A stretch of 64,000 bases of DNA from Novosphingobium sp. MD-1. Lineage in GTDB: Bacteria; Pseudomonadota; Alphaproteobacteria; Sphingomonadales; Sphingomonadaceae. Both the position numbers and the translations under genes were made by a program. Position 1 is the stretch's first letter. Each line of letters opens with the position of its first letter. The notes below the pieces were generated by a model that was not told the origin of the DNA, ran no database searches, and worked only from the letters and a program-made list of their open reading frames with translations. This document shows positions 55,929 through 64,000 of the stretch, piece after piece. The stretch covers positions 186,001 through 250,000 of the forward strand of contig NZ_BBXA01000029.1 in the NCBI RefSeq assembly GCF_001014975.1, written 5' to 3'.

Positions 55929-56867
55929 ATGACCGTGCTCGTGATGAACGCCCTCGCGGCGCCGCTTGTGGAAGGGCATTTGCCCGCCGGGATCGAGCCG
56001 CGCTATTTCCGCCACACGGACGAACTGATGGATCTGGCGCCCGAGGCGGAGATCGGCTGGTTCGATCTGCACGACAAGGGCGACATGGCCGAGGCTATCC
56101 GCCGCGCGGGCAAGCTGCGCTGGCTCAATTCGATCTATGCCGGCGTCGATGGTTTCCCGCTGGATGTCATGGCGCAGCGCGGGGTGACGTTCACCAACGG
56201 CGCCGGGATCAACGCGATCACCATCGCCGAATACGTGATCCTGGGGATGCTCTCGATCGCCAAGGGCTATCGCGAGGTGGTGCGCGCGCAGGACCGGCAC
56301 GAATGGCTGATGGATTCGCCGGGCAAGATGGAGCTGGCCGGCAGCCGGGCGCTGCTGCTGGGCTATGGCGCGATCGGCCAGAAGGTGGCGCACCTGCTGA
56401 GCGCGTTCGACGTGGACGTGACGGTGGTGCGGCGCACGCCGGGGGAAGGCGTGCTGACGCCGGATGCCTGGCGCGCGCGGCTGGGGGCATTCGACTGGGT
56501 GATCCTGGCCGTTCCCGCCACGGGGGAAACGGATGGCATGATCGGGGCGGCCGAACTGGCGGCGATGAAGCCGAGCGCGACGCTGGTCAACGTGGCGCGC
56601 GGGTCGGTGGTCGATCAGCCCGCGCTGGTGGCCGCACTGGCCGAAAAGCGCATCGGCGCGGCCTTTCTCGACGTGACCACGCCCGAGCCGCTGCCGCAGG
56701 ACCATCCGCTGTGGTCGCTGCCCAACGCGCATGTCACCATGCACCTTTCGGGCCGCGCGCAGGACCGGATGTTCCAACGTTCCGTGCAGCGCTTCCTGGG
56801 TAACATGCCGCGCTTCCTGGCGGGCGAACCGCTGACGCACGTGGTCGATCTGGCGCGGGGATATTAA
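55929..56867 (+). CDS. D-2-hydroxyacid dehydrogenase family protein
   Basis: 312 residues. It has the D-isomer-specific dehydrogenase pattern: Rossmann motif LLLGYGAIGQKVAHLLSAFDVDVTVV, catalytic Arg in LVNVARGSVVDQPALVAAL, Glu in TTPEPLPQDHPLW and His in VTMHLSG. These enzymes interconvert 2-hydroxy and 2-oxo acids with NAD(P). The basic pair after the dinucleotide-binding strand (VRR) would suit NADPH, hinting at a glyoxylate/hydroxypyruvate reductase-like enzyme, but this is inference. GGGGAGAG precedes the ATG. The next two genes are a ThDP enzyme and an aldehyde dehydrogenase. Confidence 0.85.
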   Translation: MTVLVMNALAAPLVEGHLPAGIEPRYFRHTDELMDLAPEAEIGWFDLHDKGDMAEAIRRAGKLRWLNSIYAGVDGFPLDVMAQRGVTFTNGAGINAITIAEYVILGMLSIAKGYREVVRAQDRHEWLMDSPGKMELAGSRALLLGYGAIGQKVAHLLSAFDVDVTVVRRTPGEGVLTPDAWRARLGAFDWVILAVPATGETDGMIGAAELAAMKPSATLVNVARGSVVDQPALVAALAEKRIGAAFLDVTTPEPLPQDHPLWSLPNAHVTMHLSGRAQDRMFQRSVQRFLGNMPRFLAGEPLTHVVDLARGY

Positions 56868-57037
56868 GGCGGCGTCTCCGCGCATTGCCGGGTGACTTCG
56901 CGCCTGCCGTTTGTTAGGCCTGACGCCAAGGGACAGGCGCGGAAGCCAGAACGACAACGCTAGCCTGTCCGGGGTCGTATCCGAGTTGGGGAAAGGTCCG
57001 CGTCTGGCTGCGCGCGCCTGCTGGGAGCGACCGTTGC

Positions 57038-58702
57038 ATGGCCGAAGGAACTGGCAAGAAAGCGTCCGATCTTTTCGTCGAATGCCTTGAGGAAGAAGGC
57101 TGCGAGTACATTTTCGGCGTGCCGGGCGAGGAGAACCTCGATCTGCTCGATTCGCTCTCCCGCTCTGACAGGATCAAGCTGATCCTGACCCGGCACGAAC
57201 AGGGCGCGGGGTTCATGGCGGCCACCTATGGCCGTCATACCGGCAAGACTGGCGTGTGCATCGCCACGCTGGGGCCGGGCGCTACCAATTTCGTGACCGC
57301 CGCCGCCTATGCCACGCTGGGCGGCATGCCCATCCTGATGATTACCGGCCAGAAGCCGATCAAGAAATCCAAGCAGGGCCGCTTCCAGATCCTCGACGTG
57401 GTGTCGATGATGCAGCCGATCACCAAGTTCACGCACCAGATGGCGTCGTCTGACAACATCCCCAGCCGCATTCGCGAGGCCTACCGGCTGGCCGAGGAGG
57501 AAAAGCCCGGCGCCACGCACATCGAATTGCCCGAGGACATTGCCGACGAACACACCGATTCACGGCCGCTGAAGCGCAGCCTGGTTCGCCGGCCCAACGC
57601 GGATGCCAAGTCGGTGCGGCAGGCGGTGCAGGCGCTGGAGGCGGCGAAATCGCCCGTGCTGGTGATCGGTGCCGGCGCCAACCGCACGATGACCAGCCGG
57701 ATGTTGCTGCAATTCATCGAAAAGACGGGCATCCCGTTCCTGACCACCCAGCTCGGCAAGGGTGTGATCGATGAACGCCACCCCCGGTTCCTGGGATGCG
57801 CGGCGCTTTCCGCCGGGGACTTCGTCCACCGCGCGATCGAGGCGTCGGACTGCATCGTCAATCTGGGGCACGACGTGATCGAGAAGCCGCCGTTCTTCAT
57901 GAAGAACGAAGGCGGGCCGACCGTGATCCACGTCTCCACCAAGACGGCCGAAGTCGATCCTGTCTACTTCCCGCATATCGAAGTGATCGGCGATATCGCC
58001 AACGCGGTCTGGCAGATGAAGGAGGACATCGTGCCTTCCGGCAGCTGGACGTTCGATCACATGCTGGCCTTCCGCAAGGCGGAGGTCGCGCATACCGACA
58101 AGCTCGCGGGGGACGCGCGGTTCCCGATCTTCCCGCCGCATCTGGTGCAGCAGGTGCGCGCCACGATGCCGGATGACGGGATCATCTGCCTCGACAACGG
58201 CGTGTACAAGATCTGGTTCGCCCGCGGCTATACCGCGTGCCGGCCGAACACGGTGCTGCTTGATAACGCGCTGGCGACGATGGGCGCGGGATTGCCTTCG
58301 GCGATGATGAGCGCGATGCTCTATCCCGATCGCAAGGTCATGGCGATCTGCGGCGATGGCGGGTTCATGATGAACAGCCAGGAGATGGAAACGGCCGTTC
58401 GCCTGGGCCTCAACCTCACCGTGCTGATCCTCAACGACAGCGCCTATGGCATGATCCGCTGGAAGCAGGCGAACATGGGCTTCAAGGACTTCGGGCTGAC
58501 TTACAACAACCCGGATTTCGTGAAATATGCCGAAAGCTACGGCGCCAGCGGGCATCGCGTGCAAAGCGCAGCGCACCTTGTCGAACTGCTGGCGCATTGC
58601 CGGGATACGCCGGGCGTCCACCTGATCGACTGCCCGGTCGACTATTCGGAAAACGACCAGATCCTGAACAAGGACATCAAGGAACTGTCGAAGGCGCTTT
58701 AG
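57038..58702 (+). CDS. Acetolactate-synthase-like ThDP-dependent enzyme
   Basis: 554 residues, close to catabolic AlsS/acetolactate synthase large subunits. The pyrimidine-domain Glu54 lies in TRHEQGAGFMA; GPGATNFVTAAAYATLGGMPILMITGQ follows. The ThDP-diphosphate motif is GDGGFMMNSQEMETAVRLGLNLTVLILND. The central domain (SPVLVIGAGANR) is as expected. Acetolactate synthases join two pyruvates, but relatives decarboxylate other 2-oxo acids. No regulatory ilvN subunit is adjacent, and the gene sits between a 2-hydroxyacid dehydrogenase and an aldehyde dehydrogenase, so a role outside branched-chain synthesis is likely. GGGAG lies before ATG 57038. Confidence 0.85.
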   Translation: MAEGTGKKASDLFVECLEEEGCEYIFGVPGEENLDLLDSLSRSDRIKLILTRHEQGAGFMAATYGRHTGKTGVCIATLGPGATNFVTAAAYATLGGMPILMITGQKPIKKSKQGRFQILDVVSMMQPITKFTHQMASSDNIPSRIREAYRLAEEEKPGATHIELPEDIADEHTDSRPLKRSLVRRPNADAKSVRQAVQALEAAKSPVLVIGAGANRTMTSRMLLQFIEKTGIPFLTTQLGKGVIDERHPRFLGCAALSAGDFVHRAIEASDCIVNLGHDVIEKPPFFMKNEGGPTVIHVSTKTAEVDPVYFPHIEVIGDIANAVWQMKEDIVPSGSWTFDHMLAFRKAEVAHTDKLAGDARFPIFPPHLVQQVRATMPDDGIICLDNGVYKIWFARGYTACRPNTVLLDNALATMGAGLPSAMMSAMLYPDRKVMAICGDGGFMMNSQEMETAVRLGLNLTVLILNDSAYGMIRWKQANMGFKDFGLTYNNPDFVKYAESYGASGHRVQSAAHLVELLAHCRDTPGVHLIDCPVDYSENDQILNKDIKELSKAL

Positions 58703-58714
58703 GCGCAACCTGTT

Positions 58715-58803
58715 CCCCTCCCGCTCGCGGGAGGGGCTAGGGGTGGGCTACTCCCGCTCCGTCGAAGGCCCACCCCCGGCCCCTCCCGCCAGCGGGAGGG
58801 GGG
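58715..58803. repeat. REP-like palindromic element, second copy
   Basis: Same architecture as 21065-21149: CCCCTCCCGC/GCGGGAGGGG hairpin, GGGTGGGC and GCCCACCCC pairing partners, then a second CCCTCCCGCC/GCGGGAGGG hairpin. It fills the gap between the ThDP enzyme and aldehyde dehydrogenase genes and ends about ten bases before the next start. Confidence 0.8.
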
Positions 58804-58813
58804 AGTTCGAGAT

Positions 58814-60250
58814 ATGGTGCAGTTGAAGGACGTTTATCCGCTCTACCTCAACAACAAGGCGGTGCAGCCCAACGCCGACTTGGAGGTGACCGACAAGTTC
58901 ACCGGCGAGGTCGCGTTCCGCACCGCGCTGGCCACGCCGGACGTGATCGACGAAGCCATCGCCGGCGCGGTGCGCGCGGCCGAGCCGCTGACGAAACTGG
59001 CGAGCTTCGAGCGGCGCGATGTGCTGGACCACTGTGTCGGCCGCTTTCGCGAACGGTTCGATGAGCTTTCCTATGCGCTGTGCATCGAAGCGGGCAAGCC
59101 GATCGCCGATGCCGAAGGCGAAGTCGGCCGCCTGATCGACACCTTCCGCATCGCGGCGGAAGAGGCGACGCGCAACTATGGCGAGATCCAGCCGCTCGAT
59201 ATCTCGCCGCGCAGCAAGGGCTACATGGGCATGTGGAAGCGCGTGCCGATCGGGCCGTGCAGCTTCATCAGTCCGTTCAATTTCCCGCTGAACCTGGCCG
59301 CGCACAAGATCGCGCCGGCGATCGCGGTCGGCTGCCCGTTCGTGATGAAGCCCGCGTCGATGACGCCGCTGGGCGCGATCATCATCGGCGAAGTGCTGGC
59401 CGAATGCGACGTGCTGCCCGAAGGCGCGTTCTCGATCCTGCCGGCCAGCCGCGCCGGATCGGACCTGTTCACCACGGACGAGCGGCTGAAGCTGCTGTCG
59501 TTCACCGGCTCACCCGGCGTGGGCTGGGACCTGAAGGCGCGCGCGGGCAAGAAGAAGGTCGTGCTCGAACTTGGCGGCAATGCGGCCGTGGTGGTCGACA
59601 AGGACGCCGATCTCGACCACGCGCTCGCGCGGATCATCTTCGGCGGCTACTACCAGTCTGGGCAAAGCTGCATCCATGTGCAGCGCGTCATCATCCATGC
59701 CGATATCTACGACACGTTCCGCGACATGCTGGCGGCCAAGGTGAAAACGCTCGTGGCCGGTGATCCAAAGCTGCGCGAGACGTTTATCGGCCCGATGATT
59801 TCGGCGAAGGAGGCGCAACGGCTCAAGGGCTGGATCGACAACGCCGTGGCCGGCGGCGCCAGGTTGCTGGCGGGCGGCGGGTGCGAAGGCAACATGCTGG
59901 AAGCGACCCTGCTGGAAGACGCCCCGCGCGACAGCGACGTCTATCGTGAGGAAGCGTTCGGTCCGGTGGTGATCCTGTCGAAGTTTACCGACTGGGATGC
60001 GGCGCTCGATGAAGTCAACGACAGCAAGTTCGGGCTTCAGGCAGGCCTGTTCACCAGCGATCTGCACAAGGTGCTGGAAGCGTGGGACAGGCTTGAAGTG
60101 GGCGGTATCGTCGTCAATGACGTATCGAGCTACCGCGTCGACAACATGCCTTATGGCGGTGTGCGGGATTCAGGGCTGGGCCGCGAAGGCATCCGTTTCG
60201 CGATGGAAGACATGACCGAAATTCGTAACATGGTTATTCGGCGGGTGTAG
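58814..60250 (+). CDS. NAD(P)-dependent aldehyde dehydrogenase
   Basis: 478 residues, standard ALDH size. Motifs in order: FISPFNFPLNLAAHKIAPAIAVGCPFVMKPA, FTGSPGVGWDLKARAGKKKVVLELGGN with the general-base Glu, YYQSGQSCIHVQRV with the catalytic Cys, and EEAFGPVVILSKF. It oxidises an aldehyde to an acid; the substrate is unknown. ATG 58814 directly follows a REP-like repeat, leaving little room for a promoter, so it probably depends on transcription from the ThDP enzyme gene. Confidence 0.92.
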   Translation: MVQLKDVYPLYLNNKAVQPNADLEVTDKFTGEVAFRTALATPDVIDEAIAGAVRAAEPLTKLASFERRDVLDHCVGRFRERFDELSYALCIEAGKPIADAEGEVGRLIDTFRIAAEEATRNYGEIQPLDISPRSKGYMGMWKRVPIGPCSFISPFNFPLNLAAHKIAPAIAVGCPFVMKPASMTPLGAIIIGEVLAECDVLPEGAFSILPASRAGSDLFTTDERLKLLSFTGSPGVGWDLKARAGKKKVVLELGGNAAVVVDKDADLDHALARIIFGGYYQSGQSCIHVQRVIIHADIYDTFRDMLAAKVKTLVAGDPKLRETFIGPMISAKEAQRLKGWIDNAVAGGARLLAGGGCEGNMLEATLLEDAPRDSDVYREEAFGPVVILSKFTDWDAALDEVNDSKFGLQAGLFTSDLHKVLEAWDRLEVGGIVVNDVSSYRVDNMPYGGVRDSGLGREGIRFAMEDMTEIRNMVIRRV

Positions 60251-60413
60251 TTCGTCTTTATTTCGGCACTGTTGCCCGCGTTCGCGCGGCGTTTCCTAAC
60301 ATGGGACATGCTTGTCGGCTACATTGGTTCTTTTAGCCTTGTAACCTTGCCGGGAAAAAGTTTGTCATGGCGTTGGGGTTATGGCAGAGCGGCGGCAGGT
60401 AAGACGGGGTATC

Positions 60414-61454
60414 ATGAAGACCATAATTCCTGTTGTTTTGTGTGGCGGCAGCGGCACGCGGCTGTGGCCCCGTTCGCGCAAGGCGATGCCCAAGCCGTTC
60501 CTTCCCCTTGTTGGCGACACCACGCTGTTTCAGGCGACGTTGCTGCGCTGTCCACCGGATGCGGGCTTTGGCGATCCGGTGGTCGTCACCGGCACCGCGC
60601 ACCTCGGGCACGTGGAATCGCAGCTGCCCGATCCGGATCGGACGGCCATCATCGTCGAGCCCGAAGGCAAGAACACGGCCGCCGCCATTGCTCTGGCGGC
60701 GCTGCGTCTGCCGGACGACGCGATCATGCTGGTCTGCCCCAGCGATCATCACATCGGCGATCTCGCGGCGTTTCAGGCGGCGGCACGGGCTGCGGCCGCG
60801 CTCGCGGCGGATGACTGGCTGGTTTCGTTCGGGATCGCGCCGACCGCGCCGGAAACCGGCTTCGGTTATCTCAAGCATGGCGAAACGATCGGCGATACCG
60901 GCGGCTCCAGGGTCGAACGCTTCGTCGAAAAGCCCGATCTTGACCGTGCCCGCCAGTTTCTGGCCGATGGCGGCTATTCGTGGAATGGCGGCATCTTCGC
61001 CTTCCGCGCCGGGGCGTTCCTAGCCGAGCTGGCAGCGCATCGCCCTGCGCTTGCCGCCGCCGTGCGCGAAGCGGTGGAGAAGGGCGTGGAGGAAGGGCAT
61101 CGCTTCCATCCCGATGCGGCCGCCTTCGCCGCGATCGAAGGCGAATCGGTAGACTACGCGGTGATGGAGAACACCGTTCGTGCGGCCATGGTGCCGGCGG
61201 TGATGACCTGGTCCGATATCGGCAACTGGCAGGCGCTGCACGAGGCGCTGGAGCGCGATGGTGCGGGCAACGCGATCAAGGGGCGGGTGGAACTGAAGGA
61301 TTGCGCCAACGTTCTGGTGCAGACCGATGGCCCGCGCGTGTCCGTGGTCGGCGCCACAAACCTGATCGTGGTGGTCGACAAGGACGAAGTGCTGGTCTGC
61401 ACGCCGGAAGGCGCGCAACTCGTCGGTAAGCTGTCGGGCGCGGCAAACCAGTAG
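60414..61454 (+). CDS. manC: Mannose-1-phosphate guanylyltransferase
   Basis: 346 residues, the short GDP-mannose pyrophosphorylase form without the fused isomerase domain. The nucleotide-binding signature LCGGSGTRLWPRSRKAMPKPFLPL is at the N-terminus; EPEGKNTAAAIALAAL, VCPSDHHI, FVEKPDLDRA, GGYSWNGGIFAFRA and WSDIGNWQAL follow in family order. It forms GDP-mannose from mannose-1-phosphate and GTP for surface glycans. ATG 60414 gives the canonical start; the frame is open 11 codons upstream. It is followed by manA 50 bases later, making a GDP-mannose pair. Confidence 0.94.
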   Translation: MKTIIPVVLCGGSGTRLWPRSRKAMPKPFLPLVGDTTLFQATLLRCPPDAGFGDPVVVTGTAHLGHVESQLPDPDRTAIIVEPEGKNTAAAIALAALRLPDDAIMLVCPSDHHIGDLAAFQAAARAAAALAADDWLVSFGIAPTAPETGFGYLKHGETIGDTGGSRVERFVEKPDLDRARQFLADGGYSWNGGIFAFRAGAFLAELAAHRPALAAAVREAVEKGVEEGHRFHPDAAAFAAIEGESVDYAVMENTVRAAMVPAVMTWSDIGNWQALHEALERDGAGNAIKGRVELKDCANVLVQTDGPRVSVVGATNLIVVVDKDEVLVCTPEGAQLVGKLSGAANQ

Positions 61455-61504
61455 CGCTCGCGGGATGGCCCGCAGGGGTTGCGGCACGCGTTGAGGTCCG
61501 GTTG

Positions 61505-62308
61505 ATGAAGCTCACCACCCGATCCGTTGAGAAGCCTTGGGGGCGTGATACCCTGCCGGCCCCATTCCCACCGCCGCATGGCGGCGCGCGCATTGGCGAA
61601 ATCTGGTTCGTGCCGCCGCTCGAACTGCCCTCGCTGCTGGTCAAGTACATCTTCACGTCCGAAAAGCTCTCGGTGCAAGTCCACCCTTCCGATGCGCAAG
61701 CGGCCGCCATGGGCGAATCCGATGGCGGCAAGGAGGAGTGCTGGCTGGTGATCGATGCCGAGCCGGGCGCAACGCTGGGAGTCGGTTTCCGCGAAACGGT
61801 CGATCGGGAAACGCTGCGCGCCGCTGCGCTGGACGGGTCTATCGAGGATATGCTGGTGTGGCATCCCGTGCAGGCGGGCGATTTCTTCTACATTCCGGCA
61901 GGTACCGTCCACGCTATTGGCGCGGGGGTCAGCCTGATCGAAATCCAGCAGAACAGCGACATCACCTATCGTCTCTATGACTACGGCCGCCCGCGCGAGT
62001 TGCATCTGGACCGGGGGATGGCTGTGGCGCGGGGCGTGCCGCTCGATCCTGCGCTGCGGCGCGTGATTCCGCCGGAAGGCACCGTGGAGCTGGCCAGCGG
62101 GCCTTACTTCACCGCGCATCGCGTCGATGGCGTCCCGGATGCCGCGCTGGCCGATGCCTATGCCGGGCCGTGCCTGCTCGTGCCGCGTCGTGGCGAGGCG
62201 GTGGTTGAAGGGGAAGCCGTGCGGCCCGGCGAATGCGCCAGCGCGCCCGGTATCGGCGCGGTGGGCTTCGATCCGGCGGGACAGACGATCGTCATTCGTC
62301 CCGCCTGA
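61505..62308 (+). CDS. manA: Class I mannose-6-phosphate isomerase (short form)
   Basis: 267 residues. It interconverts fructose-6-phosphate and mannose-6-phosphate, the first committed step to GDP-mannose. Motifs: KPWGRDTLPAP, GEIWFV, SVQVHPSDAQA with the zinc-binding His, KEECWLVIDAEPGA and FFYIPAGTVHAIGAGVSLIEIQQNSD. It is shorter than E. coli ManA (391) but typical for the compact cupin form. GAGG lies nine bases before ATG 61505; a TTG one codon earlier is the alternative. A phosphomannomutase gene is not in the window. Confidence 0.92.
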   Translation: MKLTTRSVEKPWGRDTLPAPFPPPHGGARIGEIWFVPPLELPSLLVKYIFTSEKLSVQVHPSDAQAAAMGESDGGKEECWLVIDAEPGATLGVGFRETVDRETLRAAALDGSIEDMLVWHPVQAGDFFYIPAGTVHAIGAGVSLIEIQQNSDITYRLYDYGRPRELHLDRGMAVARGVPLDPALRRVIPPEGTVELASGPYFTAHRVDGVPDAALADAYAGPCLLVPRRGEAVVEGEAVRPGECASAPGIGAVGFDPAGQTIVIRPA

Positions 62309-62489
62309 GCCGGCGCGCGCCACAAAAAACGCCTTCTATCCCAGCGCCAAAGCGAAATCAGGGCTTGAACCCGAAGGGGTGTCTCGCCTAGTCTGCAGTC
62401 GCGGGGTCGCATTGCAGCACTACCGGTTCGCGTGGAGTGAAGAGGCAAAAGCTTCCACTCCTTTCCGCTACCGGCAGGAACGAGGGGCA

Positions 62490-63908
62490 ATGCTGGGCAA
62501 TTCGATCCATCCGAAGCGGCTTTCGACCGCTTTCCGGTCCGTCCCGCGATTGGGTTATCTGGCTGCGATTCTGTGCGTCTTGATGGCGTGCGCTGCGCTG
62601 TCGGCTGCCCTGTTCGTTCCCGCCGCGCCTCTGCAGGCCCAGAACGCGGGTGGCTCGCTCCGCGCGCATCAGGGCGTGGCAAGCTGTGCCGGCTCAACCT
62701 GCCACGGCCGCAGCGTCGCCGATGGCACCCCGGTGCGGCAGGACGAATTGCTGCGCTGGCAGGAAGAATCCTCGCCCACCGGCGCGCACAGCCGCGCCTA
62801 TCGCGCCATCGTGGAGCCGCGGGGGCAGGCGATCGTCCGCCGCATGGGGCTGGATGCCGCCGGTGTGCAGCGCGAATGCCTGGGCTGTCATGCGACGCCC
62901 GGTGCCGTGCGCGTGGCCGATGGCGTGGATTGCGAAGCCTGCCATGGCAATGCCGGCGGCTGGCTCTCCACCCACTATACTGTCGGCGCCAGCCACGGGC
63001 GCAACGTTGCGCAGGGGATGACCGACCTGACCAGCCCGCGCGTGCGCGCGCAGGTCTGTCTCGATTGCCACTTGTCCGGGGACGGCAAGGGCCAGTTCAT
63101 CGCCCACCGCATCATGGCGGCGGGCCACCCGCGCATCTCGTTCGAACTGGACCTGTTCTCGACGCTCCAGGCCCACCACAACGAGGATTCGGACTATGCC
63201 CAGCGCAAGGGGGGCAAGACCAACGGGATGCGGATGTGGGCCGTGGGGCAGGCGGAAGCGGTCAAGCGCTCGCTCGAACTGTTCAGCCAGCCGGGCAAGG
63301 CCAGTGACGGCCTCTTCCCCGAATTCACGTTCTTCGATTGCCATTCTTGCCACCGCCGCATCTATGACAGCGACGAGGCGACGGTGACGGCGATGCCCAA
63401 TCCTGGCCGCCCGATTCACGCGGGGATGCCGCCTTACAACGACGAGAACATGATCATGCTGCTGGCGGCGGCGCGGGTGATCGCGCCCGATCTGGCCACC
63501 ACGTTCGATGCGCGCAGCAAGGCGTTCCACCGCGCGATGGGCGAAGGCCGGCCGCAGACGGTGCAGGCGGCGCAGGCCTTGCGGCAGGCGGCGGACACGC
63601 TTTCGACCCGTTTCGCCGGCGCCTCATTCACCCGCGAACAGACCTTCGCGGTGATGGACGCCATCGCCAGCGACGCGGTGTCGGAACGCTTCACCGATTA
63701 CGAAGGCGCGGTGCAGTCGGTCATGGCGATCGACACGCTGCTCAACGGCCTGGTCAATCAGGGCGCGGTTTCGGGCGGGTCCGCCAACGGCCTGCGCGTG
63801 CAGATCAACCAGGCCTATGCGGCGGTGCGGGATCCCAACGGCTTCCAGCCGATCGCTTTCCGCCGCGCGTTGGGCGGGGCCATTCGCAGCATCCGGAGCC
63901 TGCGCTGA
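62490..63908 (+). CDS. Exported multihaem cytochrome c (cytochrome c554-like)
   Basis: 472 residues with a signal peptide cleaved after about residue 50 (PAAPLQA). Five haem-attachment-like motifs occur: CAGSTCH (66-72, a CX4CH variant), CLGCH (130-134), CEACH (148-152), CLDCH (190-194) and CHSCH (284-288). Spacing and the following His-rich helices (AAGHPRISFELDLFSTLQAHH) resemble the cytochrome c554 group. It should be a periplasmic electron carrier or oxidoreductase; partner unknown. GAGGGGCA lies just before ATG 62490. The C-terminal 180 residues are helical and haem-free. Its TGA overlaps the ATG of the next gene. Confidence 0.82.
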   Translation: MLGNSIHPKRLSTAFRSVPRLGYLAAILCVLMACAALSAALFVPAAPLQAQNAGGSLRAHQGVASCAGSTCHGRSVADGTPVRQDELLRWQEESSPTGAHSRAYRAIVEPRGQAIVRRMGLDAAGVQRECLGCHATPGAVRVADGVDCEACHGNAGGWLSTHYTVGASHGRNVAQGMTDLTSPRVRAQVCLDCHLSGDGKGQFIAHRIMAAGHPRISFELDLFSTLQAHHNEDSDYAQRKGGKTNGMRMWAVGQAEAVKRSLELFSQPGKASDGLFPEFTFFDCHSCHRRIYDSDEATVTAMPNPGRPIHAGMPPYNDENMIMLLAAARVIAPDLATTFDARSKAFHRAMGEGRPQTVQAAQALRQAADTLSTRFAGASFTREQTFAVMDAIASDAVSERFTDYEGAVQSVMAIDTLLNGLVNQGAVSGGSANGLRVQINQAYAAVRDPNGFQPIAFRRALGGAIRSIRSLR

Positions 63909-64000
63909 TGCCGGAGTCTGCACGGATGAAGGTAAAGCTGGCCCTGCGTCAGGCGGCTGCTTCCGGTGTGATCGCCAACCGGGCGGTAGCGATTCTGGCA
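63908..64000 (+). CDS. Start of a protein gene cut by the window end, function unknown
   Basis: 31 residues are visible (beginning MPESARMKVKLALRQAAASG). The ATG overlaps the cytochrome stop (TGATG), so the gene is probably translated with the cytochrome and may work with it. A second ATG at 63926 is possible. Nothing in the visible part identifies a family. Confidence 0.55.
   Translation, partial: MPESARMKVKLALRQAAASGVIANRAVAILA

Overview
The window looks like chromosomal DNA of a sphingomonad-type alphaproteobacterium (Novosphingobium/Sphingomonas-like). This is inferred from high G+C, an F1 operon ordered delta-alpha-gamma-beta-epsilon with a very short epsilon subunit, a TonB-dependent receptor with an N-terminal carboxypeptidase-regulatory-like domain, a TorF-family porin, an exopolysaccharide phosphosugar transferase and CobT. 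No tRNA, rRNA, CRISPR array, transposase or phage gene was recognised. Most of the window is housekeeping core; the accessory-looking part is 36.1-53.2 kb.

Layout. 0-3.6 kb is the edge of a surface-polysaccharide locus: the end of rfbB, an acyltransferase-3 protein, a small membrane protein and a polyprenyl-phosphate sugar transferase. 4.1-6.1 kb holds rluD and the heat-shock sigma factor rpoH. 6.2-12.1 kb is a minus-strand tripartite RND efflux operon (adaptor, pump, outer-membrane channel). 12.2-20.1 kb holds mtgA, an exported pre-peptidase-like protein, a large TonB-dependent receptor, a PPP-type phosphatase and a porin. 20.3-25.7 kb holds gloA and, converging on it, atpHAGDC, interrupted by two different palindromic repeat elements. 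25.9-35.9 kb holds a membrane-anchored S1C protease, ada, a gluzincin/TPR exported protein, priA, a TalC/Fsa-type transaldolase, cobT and a nitroreductase.

36.1-53.2 kb is the most interesting stretch: six tightly packed plus-strand genes. They encode an exported TPR-CHAT protease-like protein, a CHASE2 class III cyclase, two tandem paralogous exported proteins of unknown function, a TpsB/FhaC-type outer-membrane transporter and its about 2,760-residue haemagglutinin-like TpsA substrate. The layout suggests a two-partner secretion system with built-in sensing (cyclase) and proteolysis (CHAT). Such a combination is not one I can name as a characterised system.

53.2-64.0 kb returns to metabolic genes. 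They are cysS overlapped by a RES-like gene, an exported SIMPL-like protein, then a 2-hydroxyacid dehydrogenase, an acetolactate-synthase-like ThDP enzyme and an aldehyde dehydrogenase in a row, which could form a short catabolic route. GDP-mannose genes (manC, manA), a five-motif multihaem cytochrome c and the first codons of one more gene follow.

All calls come from reading the sequence and remembered family motifs; no database search was run.
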